From Sediminibacillus halophilus (GTDB lineage Bacteria > Bacillota > Bacilli > Bacillales > Amphibacillaceae): a stretch of 64,000 bases of DNA. The translations under genes were made by a program, and so were the position numbers. The notes under the pieces were generated by a model, which worked only from the letters and a program-made list of their open reading frames with translations, did no database searches and had not been told where the DNA came from. The stretch covers positions 51,043 through 115,042 of the forward strand of contig NZ_FNHF01000008.1 of NCBI RefSeq assembly GCF_900103695.1. Direction: 5' to 3'. Every line of letters begins with the position of its first letter. Within the stretch, counting starts at the first letter, position 1. Positions 8,834 to 17,218 of this stretch are shown one piece after another.

Positions 8834-9463
8834 ATGGGTTGGCTTCTATTCGGAGGTATCATTCTGTTTCTTATCTTGTTAATTATTATCCTTCTGTTAT
8901 GGCTAAGAGTTTACTTGATATTCGATTATCAATACGAAAACGGTTCTGACCATATCCAAATCCAGGTGGAAATATTGGGTTTTCGTGTTTTTCATAAAGA
9001 ACTTTCCCTGTTTTCGGAAGGGGAGAACCAGTATCATTCGGCAGGGATTTCGGCAAGGGAAGAAGGCGAGCCATTGGAGCAGAAATGGCAGGATTGGAAG
9101 CGTCATTTGAAGGCATACCGGTCCATTCTGCCTCTGCTTTTCGAATTCATTTCGGAAATTTCGGTCCATCAGTTGTCTTGGAAAACAAAGCTGGGCTTGG
9201 CGGATGCAAGAGCTACAGGGATAGCAGCCGGTACTGGGTGGGGAATTAAGTATAGTCTGGTTGCTTGGCTGCATTCTCGCGTCAAACGAATGCCTAGGGA
9301 GGAAATCGATATCCAGCCATTGTTTCAACATGAATATCTTTATACAAAAGCGGAATGTATCTTTTCCTTCCGTTTAGGTAAAGCTATACGCATCATTCGA
9401 CATATTATGAAACAGTTCTCAACTAAAACGTTGAAGACTGCGAACGAACCAGTAAATACTTAA
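8834..9463 (+). CDS. ytfI: DUF2953 membrane-anchored protein YtfI
   Basis: The product has one long N-terminal transmembrane segment (residues about 3-27) and a mainly beta, Trp-rich soluble part characteristic of DUF2953. ATG 8834 is chosen because GGAGGTG (8822-8828) lies 5 bases upstream; an in-frame start at 8771 has no ribosome site. The gene directly precedes gerW with 15 bases between them, as in B. subtilis, so the pair is probably co-expressed in sporulating cells. The biochemical role is not known. Topology with a long soluble C-terminal domain suggests a protein at the forespore membrane, which is inference. Confidence 0.85.
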   Translation: MGWLLFGGIILFLILLIIILLLWLRVYLIFDYQYENGSDHIQIQVEILGFRVFHKELSLFSEGENQYHSAGISAREEGEPLEQKWQDWKRHLKAYRSILPLLFEFISEISVHQLSWKTKLGLADARATGIAAGTGWGIKYSLVAWLHSRVKRMPREEIDIQPLFQHEYLYTKAECIFSFRLGKAIRIIRHIMKQFSTKTLKTANEPVNT

Positions 9464-9478
9464 GGAGGCCGATAATAA

Positions 9479-10021
9479 ATGAGTGAACATCCAATTGAAG
9501 GTTTAATGACTACTGCTATGGAGAATCTGAAAGATATGGTCGATGTCAATACGATTATTGGAGATCCGGTAGAATCTCCTGATGGCAGCATGATCATTAC
9601 CGTTTCCCGCGTTGGATTTGGCTTTGCAGCAGGAGGATCAGAATTCAAGGGTCAGTCGGGTGGAGGAGACAGCTCCGATTCTGAGGGCGGCAGTGGGATG
9701 CCGTTTGGTGGAGGAAGTGGTGGAGGTGTATCGATCACACCGATAGCGTTTTTGATTGTCAATGAAAAGGGTGTGCAAATGATCCATCTCGATCAAAGTA
9801 CCCATCTTTATGAGAAGTTATTGGATTTCGCACCGCAAGCAATGGATAAAATTCAGGAAATGCTGAAAGGTTCCCTGGGAAAACTGGAAAAGGGCAGCGG
9901 GAAAGAGGAGAAAGAAAAGGGCGAGAAAGCGGGAAAAGATAAGAAGGACAAAAAAGGGAAAGACAAGAAAAACAAAGAGGAAAGCGATGACGAGGACTCG
10001 GAGGAAAGTGAAGACGAGTGA
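9479..10021 (+). CDS. gerW: Spore germination/sporulation protein GerW (YtfJ) with a charged tail
   Basis: GerW belongs to the YtfJ family; in B. subtilis it is needed for normal germination with L-alanine. Residues 1-57 (GLMTTAMENLKDMVDV, then VGFGFAAGGSEF) and 75-130 (PFGGGSGGGVSITPIAFLIV) match the family. Here the protein is 180 residues, about 30 longer than I recall for B. subtilis. The extra part is a low-complexity tail: residues 135-166 are Lys-rich with alternating Glu/Asp, and 167-180 are almost all Asp, Glu and Ser. GGAGG precedes ATG 9479. It follows ytfI closely. No separate terminator is evident before tpx. Confidence 0.9.
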   Translation: MSEHPIEGLMTTAMENLKDMVDVNTIIGDPVESPDGSMIITVSRVGFGFAAGGSEFKGQSGGGDSSDSEGGSGMPFGGGSGGGVSITPIAFLIVNEKGVQMIHLDQSTHLYEKLLDFAPQAMDKIQEMLKGSLGKLEKGSGKEEKEKGEKAGKDKKDKKGKDKKNKEESDDEDSEESEDE

Positions 10022-10108
10022 TAACAGGGTAGCTCGGCCTTTATGTTAGACATTCTTTTTCAATGCCTTCATAATAAGAAGCGACAATAAATGATGGAGG
10101 CTGATAGA

Positions 10109-10609
10109 ATGGCGAATGTAACCTTTAAAGGTACCCCGATGACGCTTATAGGGGACGAAGTGAAAGTTGGCGACGCAGCACCCGATTTTAAAGTGCTTGA
10201 TAACGATTTGAATGAAGTCCGTTTATCTGATTACAGCGGCCAAGTGCGTTTGATCAGTGTCGTTCCCTCTGTCGACACAGGAGTATGTGCTGAGCAGACC
10301 CAACGCTTTAACGATGCAGCGGAAAAGCTGAGCAATGTTAAAGTGTTGACTGTCAGCATGGATTTACCGTTTGCGCAAAAACGTTGGATACAAGCGAATG
10401 ATATCCAGCACATCGACATCTTTTCCGATCATAAAGATGCAGACTTTGCCCAACAATATGGGGTGTTGATGGAAGAACTGCGCCTATTGGCACGTTCTGT
10501 TTTTGTCATCGATTCTGAAGGCAAGGTAACGTACACAGAATACGTAAGCGAAGGAACCAACCATCCTGATTATGAAAAAGCCCTTGCTGCGGTAAAAGAG
10601 ACGAAATAA
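10109..10609 (+). CDS. tpx: Thiol peroxidase Tpx lacking the resolving cysteine
   Basis: Tpx is an atypical 2-Cys peroxiredoxin that reduces H2O2 and alkyl peroxides using thioredoxin. The 166-residue product has the full fold and the peroxidatic motif PSVDTGVC with C60. The resolving cysteine normally at position 94 (RWCGA in B. subtilis) is isoleucine here (KRWIQAN), and no other cysteine exists in the protein. It should therefore work as a 1-Cys enzyme or need an outside thiol. GGAGG at 10096-10100 lies 8 bases before ATG 10109; the in-frame ATG 10091 overlaps that site and is rejected. It sits between gerW and ytxK. Confidence 0.92.
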   Translation: MANVTFKGTPMTLIGDEVKVGDAAPDFKVLDNDLNEVRLSDYSGQVRLISVVPSVDTGVCAEQTQRFNDAAEKLSNVKVLTVSMDLPFAQKRWIQANDIQHIDIFSDHKDADFAQQYGVLMEELRLLARSVFVIDSEGKVTYTEYVSEGTNHPDYEKALAAVKETK

Positions 10610-10635
10610 TTTTTTGCTAATGTGATTCAGGACTT

Positions 10636-10724
10636 GCCCCGAGTGTCTTGTCCGCCGATGCTCCGTATGAGGAACTTTGTGTTCTTTGTGTGGAATCGGC
10701 CGACCAGGCATTCGGGGCTTTTTG
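10636..10724 (+). terminator. Long hairpin terminator after tpx
   Basis: GCCCCGAGTG pairs with CATTCGGGGC, and inside it GTCCGCCGAT pairs with ATCGGCCGAC, giving an imperfect stem of over 20 bp around a loop of about 35 bases. Five T residues follow. It is much longer than the other terminators here. Confidence 0.7.
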
Positions 10725-10834
10725 CGGCTTTCCGAATGGCTAAGGAAAGGGGTACATAAACATATATTTTCTCTGAATAGTTGGGTTTTGTTAAAATAAT
10801 AGGTTAACGAGTGTAAACGAATGGGGGAAGCAAA

Positions 10835-11821
10835 ATGGAACACAATAATGTGGAAACAATATATACCTTTTTGGATGAAACTACTGAGCAAGTTGGACGC
10901 CAGACGGAACAACCGTATTTAGACAGTCTGGCCTTTGTGCTGGAATACTTTTTTGCCGGTGAAACGACAGAGGATCTCAACGAATTTGCGCTGCAACATT
11001 TACGTAAAAAAGCCAACGAGTTTGTAATCAGTTCTTTTGACCGGGAGGAGATTAGAAAATCAATCCAATTGGCAACGTTGAAAGGGATGCATGGTGCAAC
11101 ACAGCAGCAACATTTAATTACTCCTGACACCGTTGCGATGTTCGCAGGATATTTGGCAAATAAATTAATGAAAGGCAGGGAACAAATACGTTTATTTGAC
11201 CCTGCTTGTGGAACAGGAAACTTGTTGACCGCCGTTCATAATCAGCTGCCGCAACAAACGGCGCCATTCGGAAGTGAAGTCGATGTCACATTAATTAGAA
11301 TTGCTTTGATGAGTGCCAATTTCCAACAAATCGACATGGAACTGTTTCATCAGGACAGTCTTCGGCCGTTTTTAATGGAGCCTGCAGACTTGATAGTTTC
11401 CGATTTACCGGTGGGCTACTATCCGGATGATATCGTTGCCAACGATTTTGAACTTAAGGCGGATGAAGGGCATTCTTATGCTCATCACTTATTGATCGAG
11501 CAAAGCATCAAGTATACAAAGGAAGGCGGTTATCTGGTTTTAATCATCCCGAACTTTTTGTTTGATAGTGATCAGGCATCGAAATTGAACGCTTTCCTGC
11601 AAAAAAATGCTCATATATTCGGTATTGTCCAATTGCCGGAATCCATATTCAAGTCAGAACAAAATGCGAAAAGCATCTTTTTGCTTCAAAAAAAGGGGCA
11701 GAACACCAAGGCTCCAAAAGAGGCATTAATGGCAAAGCTGCCATCGTTTAAAAATGTCCAGGCTATGAACGACATCCTCGTGAAAATAAATCAATGGTTC
11801 AAACAAGAAGGCATTTCTTGA
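10835..11821 (+). CDS. ytxK: Class I SAM-dependent methyltransferase YtxK (N6-Mtase-like)
   Basis: The 328-residue product has an all-helical N-terminal part and a Rossmann methyltransferase domain. Motif I is DPACGTG at residues 122-128. The catalytic motif IV position reads SDLPVGYY at 189-196 instead of the NPPY of DNA adenine methylases. It thus resembles type I restriction M subunits but lacks the canonical motif, and it has no S or R partner nearby. Location between tpx and ackA matches B. subtilis ytxK. ATG 10835 follows GGGGGAAG. The methylation target is not known; it is unlikely to be a restriction enzyme component. Confidence 0.88.
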   Translation: MEHNNVETIYTFLDETTEQVGRQTEQPYLDSLAFVLEYFFAGETTEDLNEFALQHLRKKANEFVISSFDREEIRKSIQLATLKGMHGATQQQHLITPDTVAMFAGYLANKLMKGREQIRLFDPACGTGNLLTAVHNQLPQQTAPFGSEVDVTLIRIALMSANFQQIDMELFHQDSLRPFLMEPADLIVSDLPVGYYPDDIVANDFELKADEGHSYAHHLLIEQSIKYTKEGGYLVLIIPNFLFDSDQASKLNAFLQKNAHIFGIVQLPESIFKSEQNAKSIFLLQKKGQNTKAPKEALMAKLPSFKNVQAMNDILVKINQWFKQEGIS

Positions 11822-11861
11822 AAAACTGCCGAAAAATAGTTTGAAAATAAAGATTTTGACA

Positions 11862-11918
11862 GGCAAGCGTTATCATTAAAACCTTGATATTGCAAACTTG
11901 ATAAAGCGGTGTTTAAAT
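11862..11918 (+). promoter_or_regulatory. cre site and candidate promoter of ackA
   Basis: Bases 11862-11875 match the CcpA operator consensus TGWAANCGNTNWCA at 12 of 14 positions. Downstream, TTGCAA (11890-11895), 17 bases and TTAAAT (11913-11918) make a candidate promoter. With a start about 7 bases after the -10, the cre centre falls near -56.5, the position known for CcpA activation of B. subtilis ackA. Confidence 0.6.
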
Positions 11919-11964
11919 GAGTAAGGGAGTATATAAGGACGTTTGAATGAAAGGATTGAATATA

Positions 11965-13149
11965 GTGAGCAAAACATTAGCGATAAATGCAGGAAGTTCC
12001 TCTCTGAAGTTTCAATTGATCGAGATGCCAGAAGAAACAGTGATTGCGAAAGGCCTGGTCGAACGGATCGGCATCGAAAACTCTGTTTTCACGATTGAGG
12101 CAGCAGGAGAGAAGGACGAGACAACCACGGATATTCCCAATCATGAACAGGCAGTCAAAATGCTGTTGGACAAGCTGACTGCATCCGGGGTTATTCAATC
12201 CCTGGATGAAATCGAGGGTGTCGGTCACCGTGTGGTACATGGTGGCGAGCGTTTCAGTGATTCGGTAAAAATTACTGACGAGGTAATCAGAGAAATTGAA
12301 GAGGTTTCGGACCTTGCACCGTTGCACAACCCGGCAAACCTTACGGGAATCCGTGCATTCCGTGAAATTCTTCCGGATGTACCAGCCGTTGCTGTATTCG
12401 ATACAGCTTTTCACCAGACGATGCCGGAGCAATCTTATTTATACAGTCTTCCATATGAATATTACGAAAAGTATGGCATTAGGAAATACGGTTTCCATGG
12501 TACTTCTCACAAATATGTGTCTCAGCGTGCTGCTGAACTGCTTGGATTACCGCTTGAGCAGTTGCGGCTAATTTCCTGCCACTTGGGTAATGGAGCAAGT
12601 ATCGCTGCCATTGAGAATGGGAAATCAATAGATACTTCAATGGGCTTCACTCCTTTAGCAGGTGTGACAATGGGTACCAGGTCTGGAAACATTGACCCAG
12701 CTTTGATCCCTTATATCATGGATAAAACTGGAAAGACAGCCAGTGAAGTTATGACGGTTCTGAACAAAGAAAGCGGAATGCTTGCATTATCTGGCTTTTC
12801 CAGTGATTTACGGGACATTACGGAGCGGGCTAACGATAAAGATGAGCGTGCCGAACTAGCTCTTGAAGTATTCGCAGAAAGGATCCACAAATACTTGGGT
12901 TCTTATGCTGCTAGAATGCATGGCGTGGATGCGATTATCTTCACTGCTGGCGTAGGAGAGAACAGTACGGAGATTCGTGAACGTGTCTTAAAAGGGCTTG
13001 AATTCATGGGTGTTTATTGGGATCCTTCTCTAAATAATATTCGCGGAAAAGAAGCGTTCATCAACTATCCGCATTCACCAGTTAAAGTAATCGTCATCCC
13101 TACCAATGAAGAGGTCATGATCGCACGGGATACTGTGAGACTTGCTTAA
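11965..13149 (+). CDS. ackA: Acetate kinase
   Basis: AckA converts acetyl phosphate and ADP to acetate and ATP, the last step of acetate overflow. The sequence carries [12 protein letters not shown] at the N terminus, the GHRVVHGG and FHGTSHKYV motifs, and GTRSGNIDP, all typical of the acetokinase family. GTG 11965 (MSKTLAIN) is preferred because it matches the family N terminus and has AAAGGA 9 bases upstream. ATG 11947, six codons earlier, also has a usable AAGGA, so the start is not fully settled. The gene is monocistronic, with a cre-like site upstream and a repeat-type terminator downstream. Confidence 0.95.
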   Translation: MSKTLAINAGSSSLKFQLIEMPEETVIAKGLVERIGIENSVFTIEAAGEKDETTTDIPNHEQAVKMLLDKLTASGVIQSLDEIEGVGHRVVHGGERFSDSVKITDEVIREIEEVSDLAPLHNPANLTGIRAFREILPDVPAVAVFDTAFHQTMPEQSYLYSLPYEYYEKYGIRKYGFHGTSHKYVSQRAAELLGLPLEQLRLISCHLGNGASIAAIENGKSIDTSMGFTPLAGVTMGTRSGNIDPALIPYIMDKTGKTASEVMTVLNKESGMLALSGFSSDLRDITERANDKDERAELALEVFAERIHKYLGSYAARMHGVDAIIFTAGVGENSTEIRERVLKGLEFMGVYWDPSLNNIRGKEAFINYPHSPVKVIVIPTNEEVMIARDTVRLA

Positions 13150-13200
13150 TTAAAAAAATATTCAGGTAGAAGCTGCTGGGTAAAGCTAGCGGCCAAAGTA

Positions 13201-13252
13201 AAAGCCGAACGAGTTCGAATGGTTGGAATTCGAGTCATCGTTCGGTTTTTTA
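13201..13252. terminator. CCGAACGA-type terminator hairpin, copy 1
   Basis: GCCGAACGAGTTCGAAT and its near complement ending in TCGTTCGGTTTTTT form the stem. It shares its arms almost base for base with hairpins at 17804 and 39353. It ends ackA transcription. Confidence 0.85.
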
Positions 13253-13530
13253 TTATTACAAATGATGAATTGGCTCTCTATTTAGACGTTTTAAAAGCGA
13301 GTCTTCAACCGCACTTTTCAATTTGAGTCTGCGCACCTTTCCTTCGCTTGGGTGGGGGATTTCTCACCTAATAAGCGCCTTCACTTCGCTAAAAAACTTT
13401 AAGCAACAAAGCGTGAACAACACCATCCTGAAGTTTAGTTTTAGAGAGCTTTAAGAAATTTTATATCGTACAATGCGCTGAATCTTGTCCTAGTGATATG
13501 ATAGAAAAAAAGCAGGGAAGAAGGGGTCAT
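13253..13530. other. Gene-free stretch before the EcsC-like gene
   Basis: About 280 bases that include GC-rich fragments (CGCACCTTTCCTTCGCTTGG, CTTCACTTCGCT) reminiscent of the degenerate repeats at 5083-5625. No open frame, no clear promoter hexamers and no structured RNA family were recognised. Confidence 0.4.
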
Positions 13531-14337
13531 GTGGCTGTTAATCCAATTGGTAAGGAAATTTCCAGCTGGGAAAACAAGCTTGAAGCGCAATCTGCCAATG
13601 ATTTTGAACGGATTTATGATGCACTGGAAAAGCAGACAATGATTAGGTTGAACCAGTCCAGTAAACAAGAATGGTTCCGCATGGTTGATACTCTTTTGTT
13701 TCATTCACACGCCTATTTACAAGGCTCGGCACTACAAAAGGAAGCAAGGGAAAGATTAATCGCCCAGGGAAGGATTTTTCTCCCGGAAATAAATTCTATT
13801 GAAGACATGCAATCATTGTCGATAGAACAATCCTCTTACATTTCTACGCAGGAGATGGCAAAGGGGCGGTTGTATGCAATGGCACAAGGAGGTGCCGCAG
13901 GAACAGGCGGTGTACTGTTGCTCGGAACAGATTTTCCATTGCAGGTGATTATGAATCTGCGTCTTGTCCAGTTGATTGCAATGGGATTTGGAAGAGAAAT
14001 TCGTCGGCCGATTGAAATGATGTTGTCGTTAAAGGTTTTTCAAGCCGCGACCCTGCCTCGACGAATGCAATGGAACGCATGGCAAAGCCTGCTTACAGAA
14101 ACAAGATCTGCCTCAGATTACATGTATCAGGGAAATGATGAGTTGGTGGACGACAAATGGCTGCACGAGCCGATAAAACAGGCAGTGAAATCGTTACTTA
14201 TTTTGAAGGTAAGAAAAAAAGTCGTTCAAGGTATTCCGCTGCTTGGAATCGCGGCTGGAGCTGCCTGGAACTACCGACTGGCAAAACGTGTTGGGGAGTT
14301 TTCACTTCGGTATTATCAGAAAAGGTGCTTACTGTAA
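13531..14337 (+). CDS. EcsC-family protein
   Basis: The product matches the EcsC family in its arrangement: a charged helical N terminus, then a Gly/Ala-rich core (AQGGAAGTGGVLLLGTDFPLQ, split here as residues about 120-140), a LRLVQLIAMGFG helix and a GIPLLGIAAGAAWNYR segment near the C terminus. EcsC was named from the ecsABC locus but this copy is not beside an ABC transporter, and its role is unknown. GTG 13531 is chosen because AAGGGG lies 4 bases upstream; the earlier in-frame ATG 13498 has no ribosome site. The hydrophobic Gly-rich segments suggest membrane association. Confidence 0.75.
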   Translation: MAVNPIGKEISSWENKLEAQSANDFERIYDALEKQTMIRLNQSSKQEWFRMVDTLLFHSHAYLQGSALQKEARERLIAQGRIFLPEINSIEDMQSLSIEQSSYISTQEMAKGRLYAMAQGGAAGTGGVLLLGTDFPLQVIMNLRLVQLIAMGFGREIRRPIEMMLSLKVFQAATLPRRMQWNAWQSLLTETRSASDYMYQGNDELVDDKWLHEPIKQAVKSLLILKVRKKVVQGIPLLGIAAGAAWNYRLAKRVGEFSLRYYQKRCLL

Positions 14338-14345
14338 CGTCAAAT

Positions 14346-14371
14346 CCTATCCCCTGGTTACAGAGGATAGG
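14346..14371. terminator. Possible hairpin between convergent genes
   Basis: CCTATCC and GGATAGG (14346-14352 and 14365-14371) are perfect 7-bp arms between the EcsC-like and usp genes. There is no T-run, so terminator function is uncertain. Confidence 0.4.
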
Positions 14372-14381
14372 CCATTGCTAA

Positions 14382-14822
14382 TTATTCACTTCTAACTACT
14401 AAAACATCACACGAAGCATAACGAGTGACACTTTCGGAAACACTGCCGATAAGGAACCTTTCCACAGCATTCATACCGGTAGCACCGCAGATAATCAAGT
14501 CAGCACCATGTTTTTTGGCGATATCTTTGGCAATTTTGATTTTAGGAGATCCGTATTCTATGTCGCTAACAATATTGTTCACACCAGCTCTTTCAGCTTT
14601 TTCCCGATAGCCGTTCAACAGTTCGTTCGCATAAGTCTCCGCCCGTTCCGCCAATGACCGATCATAAGCTTCAGCGGTTGCGAAGGTCCGATGATCAATG
14701 ACATGGGCGAGGATTAGCTGGGCGTGGTTCCTTTTAGCAATGTCAACTGCTTTGTTAAAGGCGAGTTCTGCAGCTTTTGAACCATCGACAGCTGCTACAA
14801 TATGCTTGTATTCAAACTCCAT
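14382..14822 (-). CDS. Universal stress protein, UspA family
   Basis: The 146-residue product is a single Usp domain. It opens with HIVAAVDGSKAAELAF and ends with the ATP-binding signature GATGMNAVERFLIGSVSE, which fits the G-2x-G-9x-G-S/T pattern of ATP-binding Usp proteins. It is therefore expected to bind ATP and form a dimer in the cytoplasm. Such proteins respond to starvation and envelope stress, though the exact role is rarely known. A good AAAGGAG lies upstream of ATG 14822 on the minus strand, and a TATAAT-like hexamer sits at 14853-14858 (complement). It stands alone between convergent and divergent neighbours. Confidence 0.9.
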   Translation of the reverse strand: MEFEYKHIVAAVDGSKAAELAFNKAVDIAKRNHAQLILAHVIDHRTFATAEAYDRSLAERAETYANELLNGYREKAERAGVNNIVSDIEYGSPKIKIAKDIAKKHGADLIICGATGMNAVERFLIGSVSESVTRYASCDVLVVRSE

Positions 14823-14977
14823 AGAAAAGACTCCTTTCTACTTCTTTATTCTATTATACCATGGTCGCAACTTCACAGATAGATAGCACTAAATACGTGA
14901 AAATAGAATTTTTGTTCACATTAAGATAGGATAAAGATGGATTAGATAAAAGATTCATCGATATGGAGGTGCAAAGT

Positions 14978-15730
14978 GTGGGACATGCACTGATAACTGC
15001 TGGAACAAAAGGGTTGGGCAGAAAAGTGACAGAAGCTTTTTTGGAGGCCGGACACCAAGTCACAGCTACCTACTGGAAAGATGATACGAAAGCAGAGGCA
15101 TTGGCTGCGTTACATAAAGAGGACCCTTTACAAATTGTTCAAGCGGATGTAACCTGCAAACAAGATTTGCAAGGACTAGTAACACAAGCAATGGCGAAAT
15201 ATGGAACAATTGATTATTTAATCAACAATGCCGGCCCCTACATATTTGAAAGAAAGAAATTAATGGACTATTCACAGGAAGAATGGAATGCTATGATGAA
15301 AGGGAATCTTGATTCTGTTTTTCATTTATTACAACTCACCATCCCAAGGATGCGTGAGCAGAACTTTGGCCGGGTGATCAATTACGGATTTCAGGGCGCC
15401 AACACAGCAGCTGGATGGCTATATCGTTCGGCTTTTGCAGCAGCAAAGGTTGGGTTAGTATCCTTAACCAAATCCATTGCATATGAAGAAGCAGAGTATG
15501 GAATTACTTCTAATATGGTATGCCCGGGTAATATTACTGGTTCCATGAAGGAAGCAGGTATTGAGGAAAGTCGTAAAATACCTGATGAAAAGACGCCGAT
15601 AGGCAGATCCGGAACGGGAGAGGATATTGCCAGGTCCATTTTATTTCTTTGCGAGAAAGACTCCGACATGATCACGGGTTCTGTTTTTGAAGTCACAGGC
15701 GGTTTGGATGTCATTCACCGGTATCGGTGA
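14978..15730 (+). CDS. Short-chain dehydrogenase/reductase-like protein (YtkK group)
   Basis: The Rossmann fold is clear: ITAGTKGLGRK (TGxxxGxG site), LINNAGP (NNAG motif) and a C-terminal GSVFEVTGG. The usual catalytic Ser-Tyr-Lys triad is altered. The YxxxK position reads FAAAK in RSAFAAAKVG, so the Tyr is Phe, and the normal Ser site reads INYGFQG. As I recall, the B. subtilis YtkK protein carries the same change, which would make it a group feature rather than damage. GTG 14978 is chosen because GGAGGT (14965-14970) lies 7 bases upstream. The protein may bind NAD(P) without classical SDR chemistry. ald follows 66 bases downstream. Confidence 0.8.
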   Translation: MGHALITAGTKGLGRKVTEAFLEAGHQVTATYWKDDTKAEALAALHKEDPLQIVQADVTCKQDLQGLVTQAMAKYGTIDYLINNAGPYIFERKKLMDYSQEEWNAMMKGNLDSVFHLLQLTIPRMREQNFGRVINYGFQGANTAAGWLYRSAFAAAKVGLVSLTKSIAYEEAEYGITSNMVCPGNITGSMKEAGIEESRKIPDEKTPIGRSGTGEDIARSILFLCEKDSDMITGSVFEVTGGLDVIHRYR

Positions 15731-15796
15731 AGGGTGTTCTTTCCATACATAACAAAAAATCCTGCAAGGAATACAGACTATTTGGAGGGATGACAA

Positions 15797-16918
15797 ATGA
15801 ATATCGGAGTACCTAGAGAGATTAAAAACAATGAAAATCGTGTGGCGATGACGCCTGCAGGGGTTGTAACGCTTGAAAGTGCTGGTCATCGAGTGTTCGT
15901 GGAAACAGGAGCCGGTCTGGGTTCGGGTTTTACCGATGAACAGTACATTGCTGCTGGAGCAGAAATCGTTTCTACTGCCGGCGAAGCATGGCAACAGGAG
16001 ATGGTCATGAAAGTAAAGGAACCGCTTTCAGAGGAGTATAAGTTCTTTTATGAAGGGCTAATCCTATTCACCTATTTGCATTTGGCCCCGGAACCGGAAT
16101 TGACCAAGGCGTTGATTGACAATAAAGTAGTATCGATTGCTTATGAGACGGTCCAGCTTGATAATGGTTCGTTACCACTTTTGACCCCCATGAGTGAGGT
16201 AGCAGGACGTATGGCTTCTCAAATAGGAGCTCAATTTCTTGAAAAACCAAAAGGCGGAAGAGGTGTGCTTCTTTCGGGGATTCCTGGAGTGAGAAGAGGA
16301 AAAGTGACCATCATAGGCGGTGGAGTGGTTGGAACAAATGCTGCCAAAATAGCAGTCGGTCTGGGGGCCGATGTCACCATCATCGACTTGAATCCTGAGC
16401 GTCTTCGCCAGCTCGATGATATCTTTGGATCGACCATTAATACATTCATGTCCAATCCGTTGAATATCGCAGAAGCACTGGAAGAATCTGATTTGGTCAT
16501 AGGGGCTGTACTGATTCCGGGTGCCAAAGCACCGAAGCTGGTTAGCGAGGATATGATCAAATCGATGCGGGAGGGTTCAGTGATTGTGGATGTTGCCATC
16601 GATCAGGGAGGGATTTTTGAAACAACTGATCGAATAACTACCCATGATGATCCTACCTATAACAAGCACGGTGTCCTGCATTATGCAGTAGCCAATATGC
16701 CTGGAGCAGTACCGCGTACGTCAACAATCGGTCTGACGAATGTTACGGTACCTTATGCATTGCAATTGGCGAATAAGGGTTATCGAAAGGCTTGTACAGA
16801 GAACAAAGCGCTCTTGAAAGGAATCAATACGTTAGATGGTTTTGTTACGTACAAAGCAGTGGCTGAAGCCCATAAGTTAGATTATGCTGAAGTCGACAGC
16901 ATATTACAAGACAGTTGA
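15797..16918 (+). CDS. ald: Alanine dehydrogenase
   Basis: Ald interconverts L-alanine and pyruvate with NAD, and is needed for alanine use and normal sporulation in B. subtilis. The 373-residue product has the expected N terminus ([18 protein letters not shown]), active-site K74 and H95, and the NAD-binding GGGVVG at residues 174-179. ATG 15797 follows GGAGGG. It may be co-transcribed with the SDR gene because no terminator lies between them. A hairpin terminator lies downstream at 17095. Confidence 0.96.
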   Translation: MNIGVPREIKNNENRVAMTPAGVVTLESAGHRVFVETGAGLGSGFTDEQYIAAGAEIVSTAGEAWQQEMVMKVKEPLSEEYKFFYEGLILFTYLHLAPEPELTKALIDNKVVSIAYETVQLDNGSLPLLTPMSEVAGRMASQIGAQFLEKPKGGRGVLLSGIPGVRRGKVTIIGGGVVGTNAAKIAVGLGADVTIIDLNPERLRQLDDIFGSTINTFMSNPLNIAEALEESDLVIGAVLIPGAKAPKLVSEDMIKSMREGSVIVDVAIDQGGIFETTDRITTHDDPTYNKHGVLHYAVANMPGAVPRTSTIGLTNVTVPYALQLANKGYRKACTENKALLKGINTLDGFVTYKAVAEAHKLDYAEVDSILQDS

Positions 16919-17094
16919 TTGCAGAAATCAATCAACCAGGCACGATATCTTACTGTAAAAACAATATTTTAACATTGCAAAGAGGTATAAAGACCCTGTA
17001 ATATGTGCTGAAGCAATTGGATTTTAAACCAGTTGTGCGATTCTAGAAAAAATCAGGATAAGATAAGCACAGAGCCCATGATGTTTATTCCACT

Positions 17095-17130
17095 AAAAGC
17101 CTAAGTCACTGATCGTGATTTAGGCTTTTA
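17095..17130 (+). terminator. Terminator downstream of ald
   Basis: AAAGCCTAAGTCAC and GTGATTTAGGCTTTT pair around a short loop. It lies about 175 bases after the ald stop; the intervening sequence holds no gene. Confidence 0.85.
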
Positions 17131-17218
17131 AATAAATAAATGAATAACAAGAGTGCCTTGTCTACTTTCATCCTCATTCCTGGTTAACAATTTTATAAAA
17201 GAAAGCAGGAGGAGAAAA

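Noticed and set aside
10835..11821. Type I restriction-modification system
   Set aside because: YtxK resembles an M subunit, but there is no specificity or restriction gene nearby and the catalytic motif is altered.
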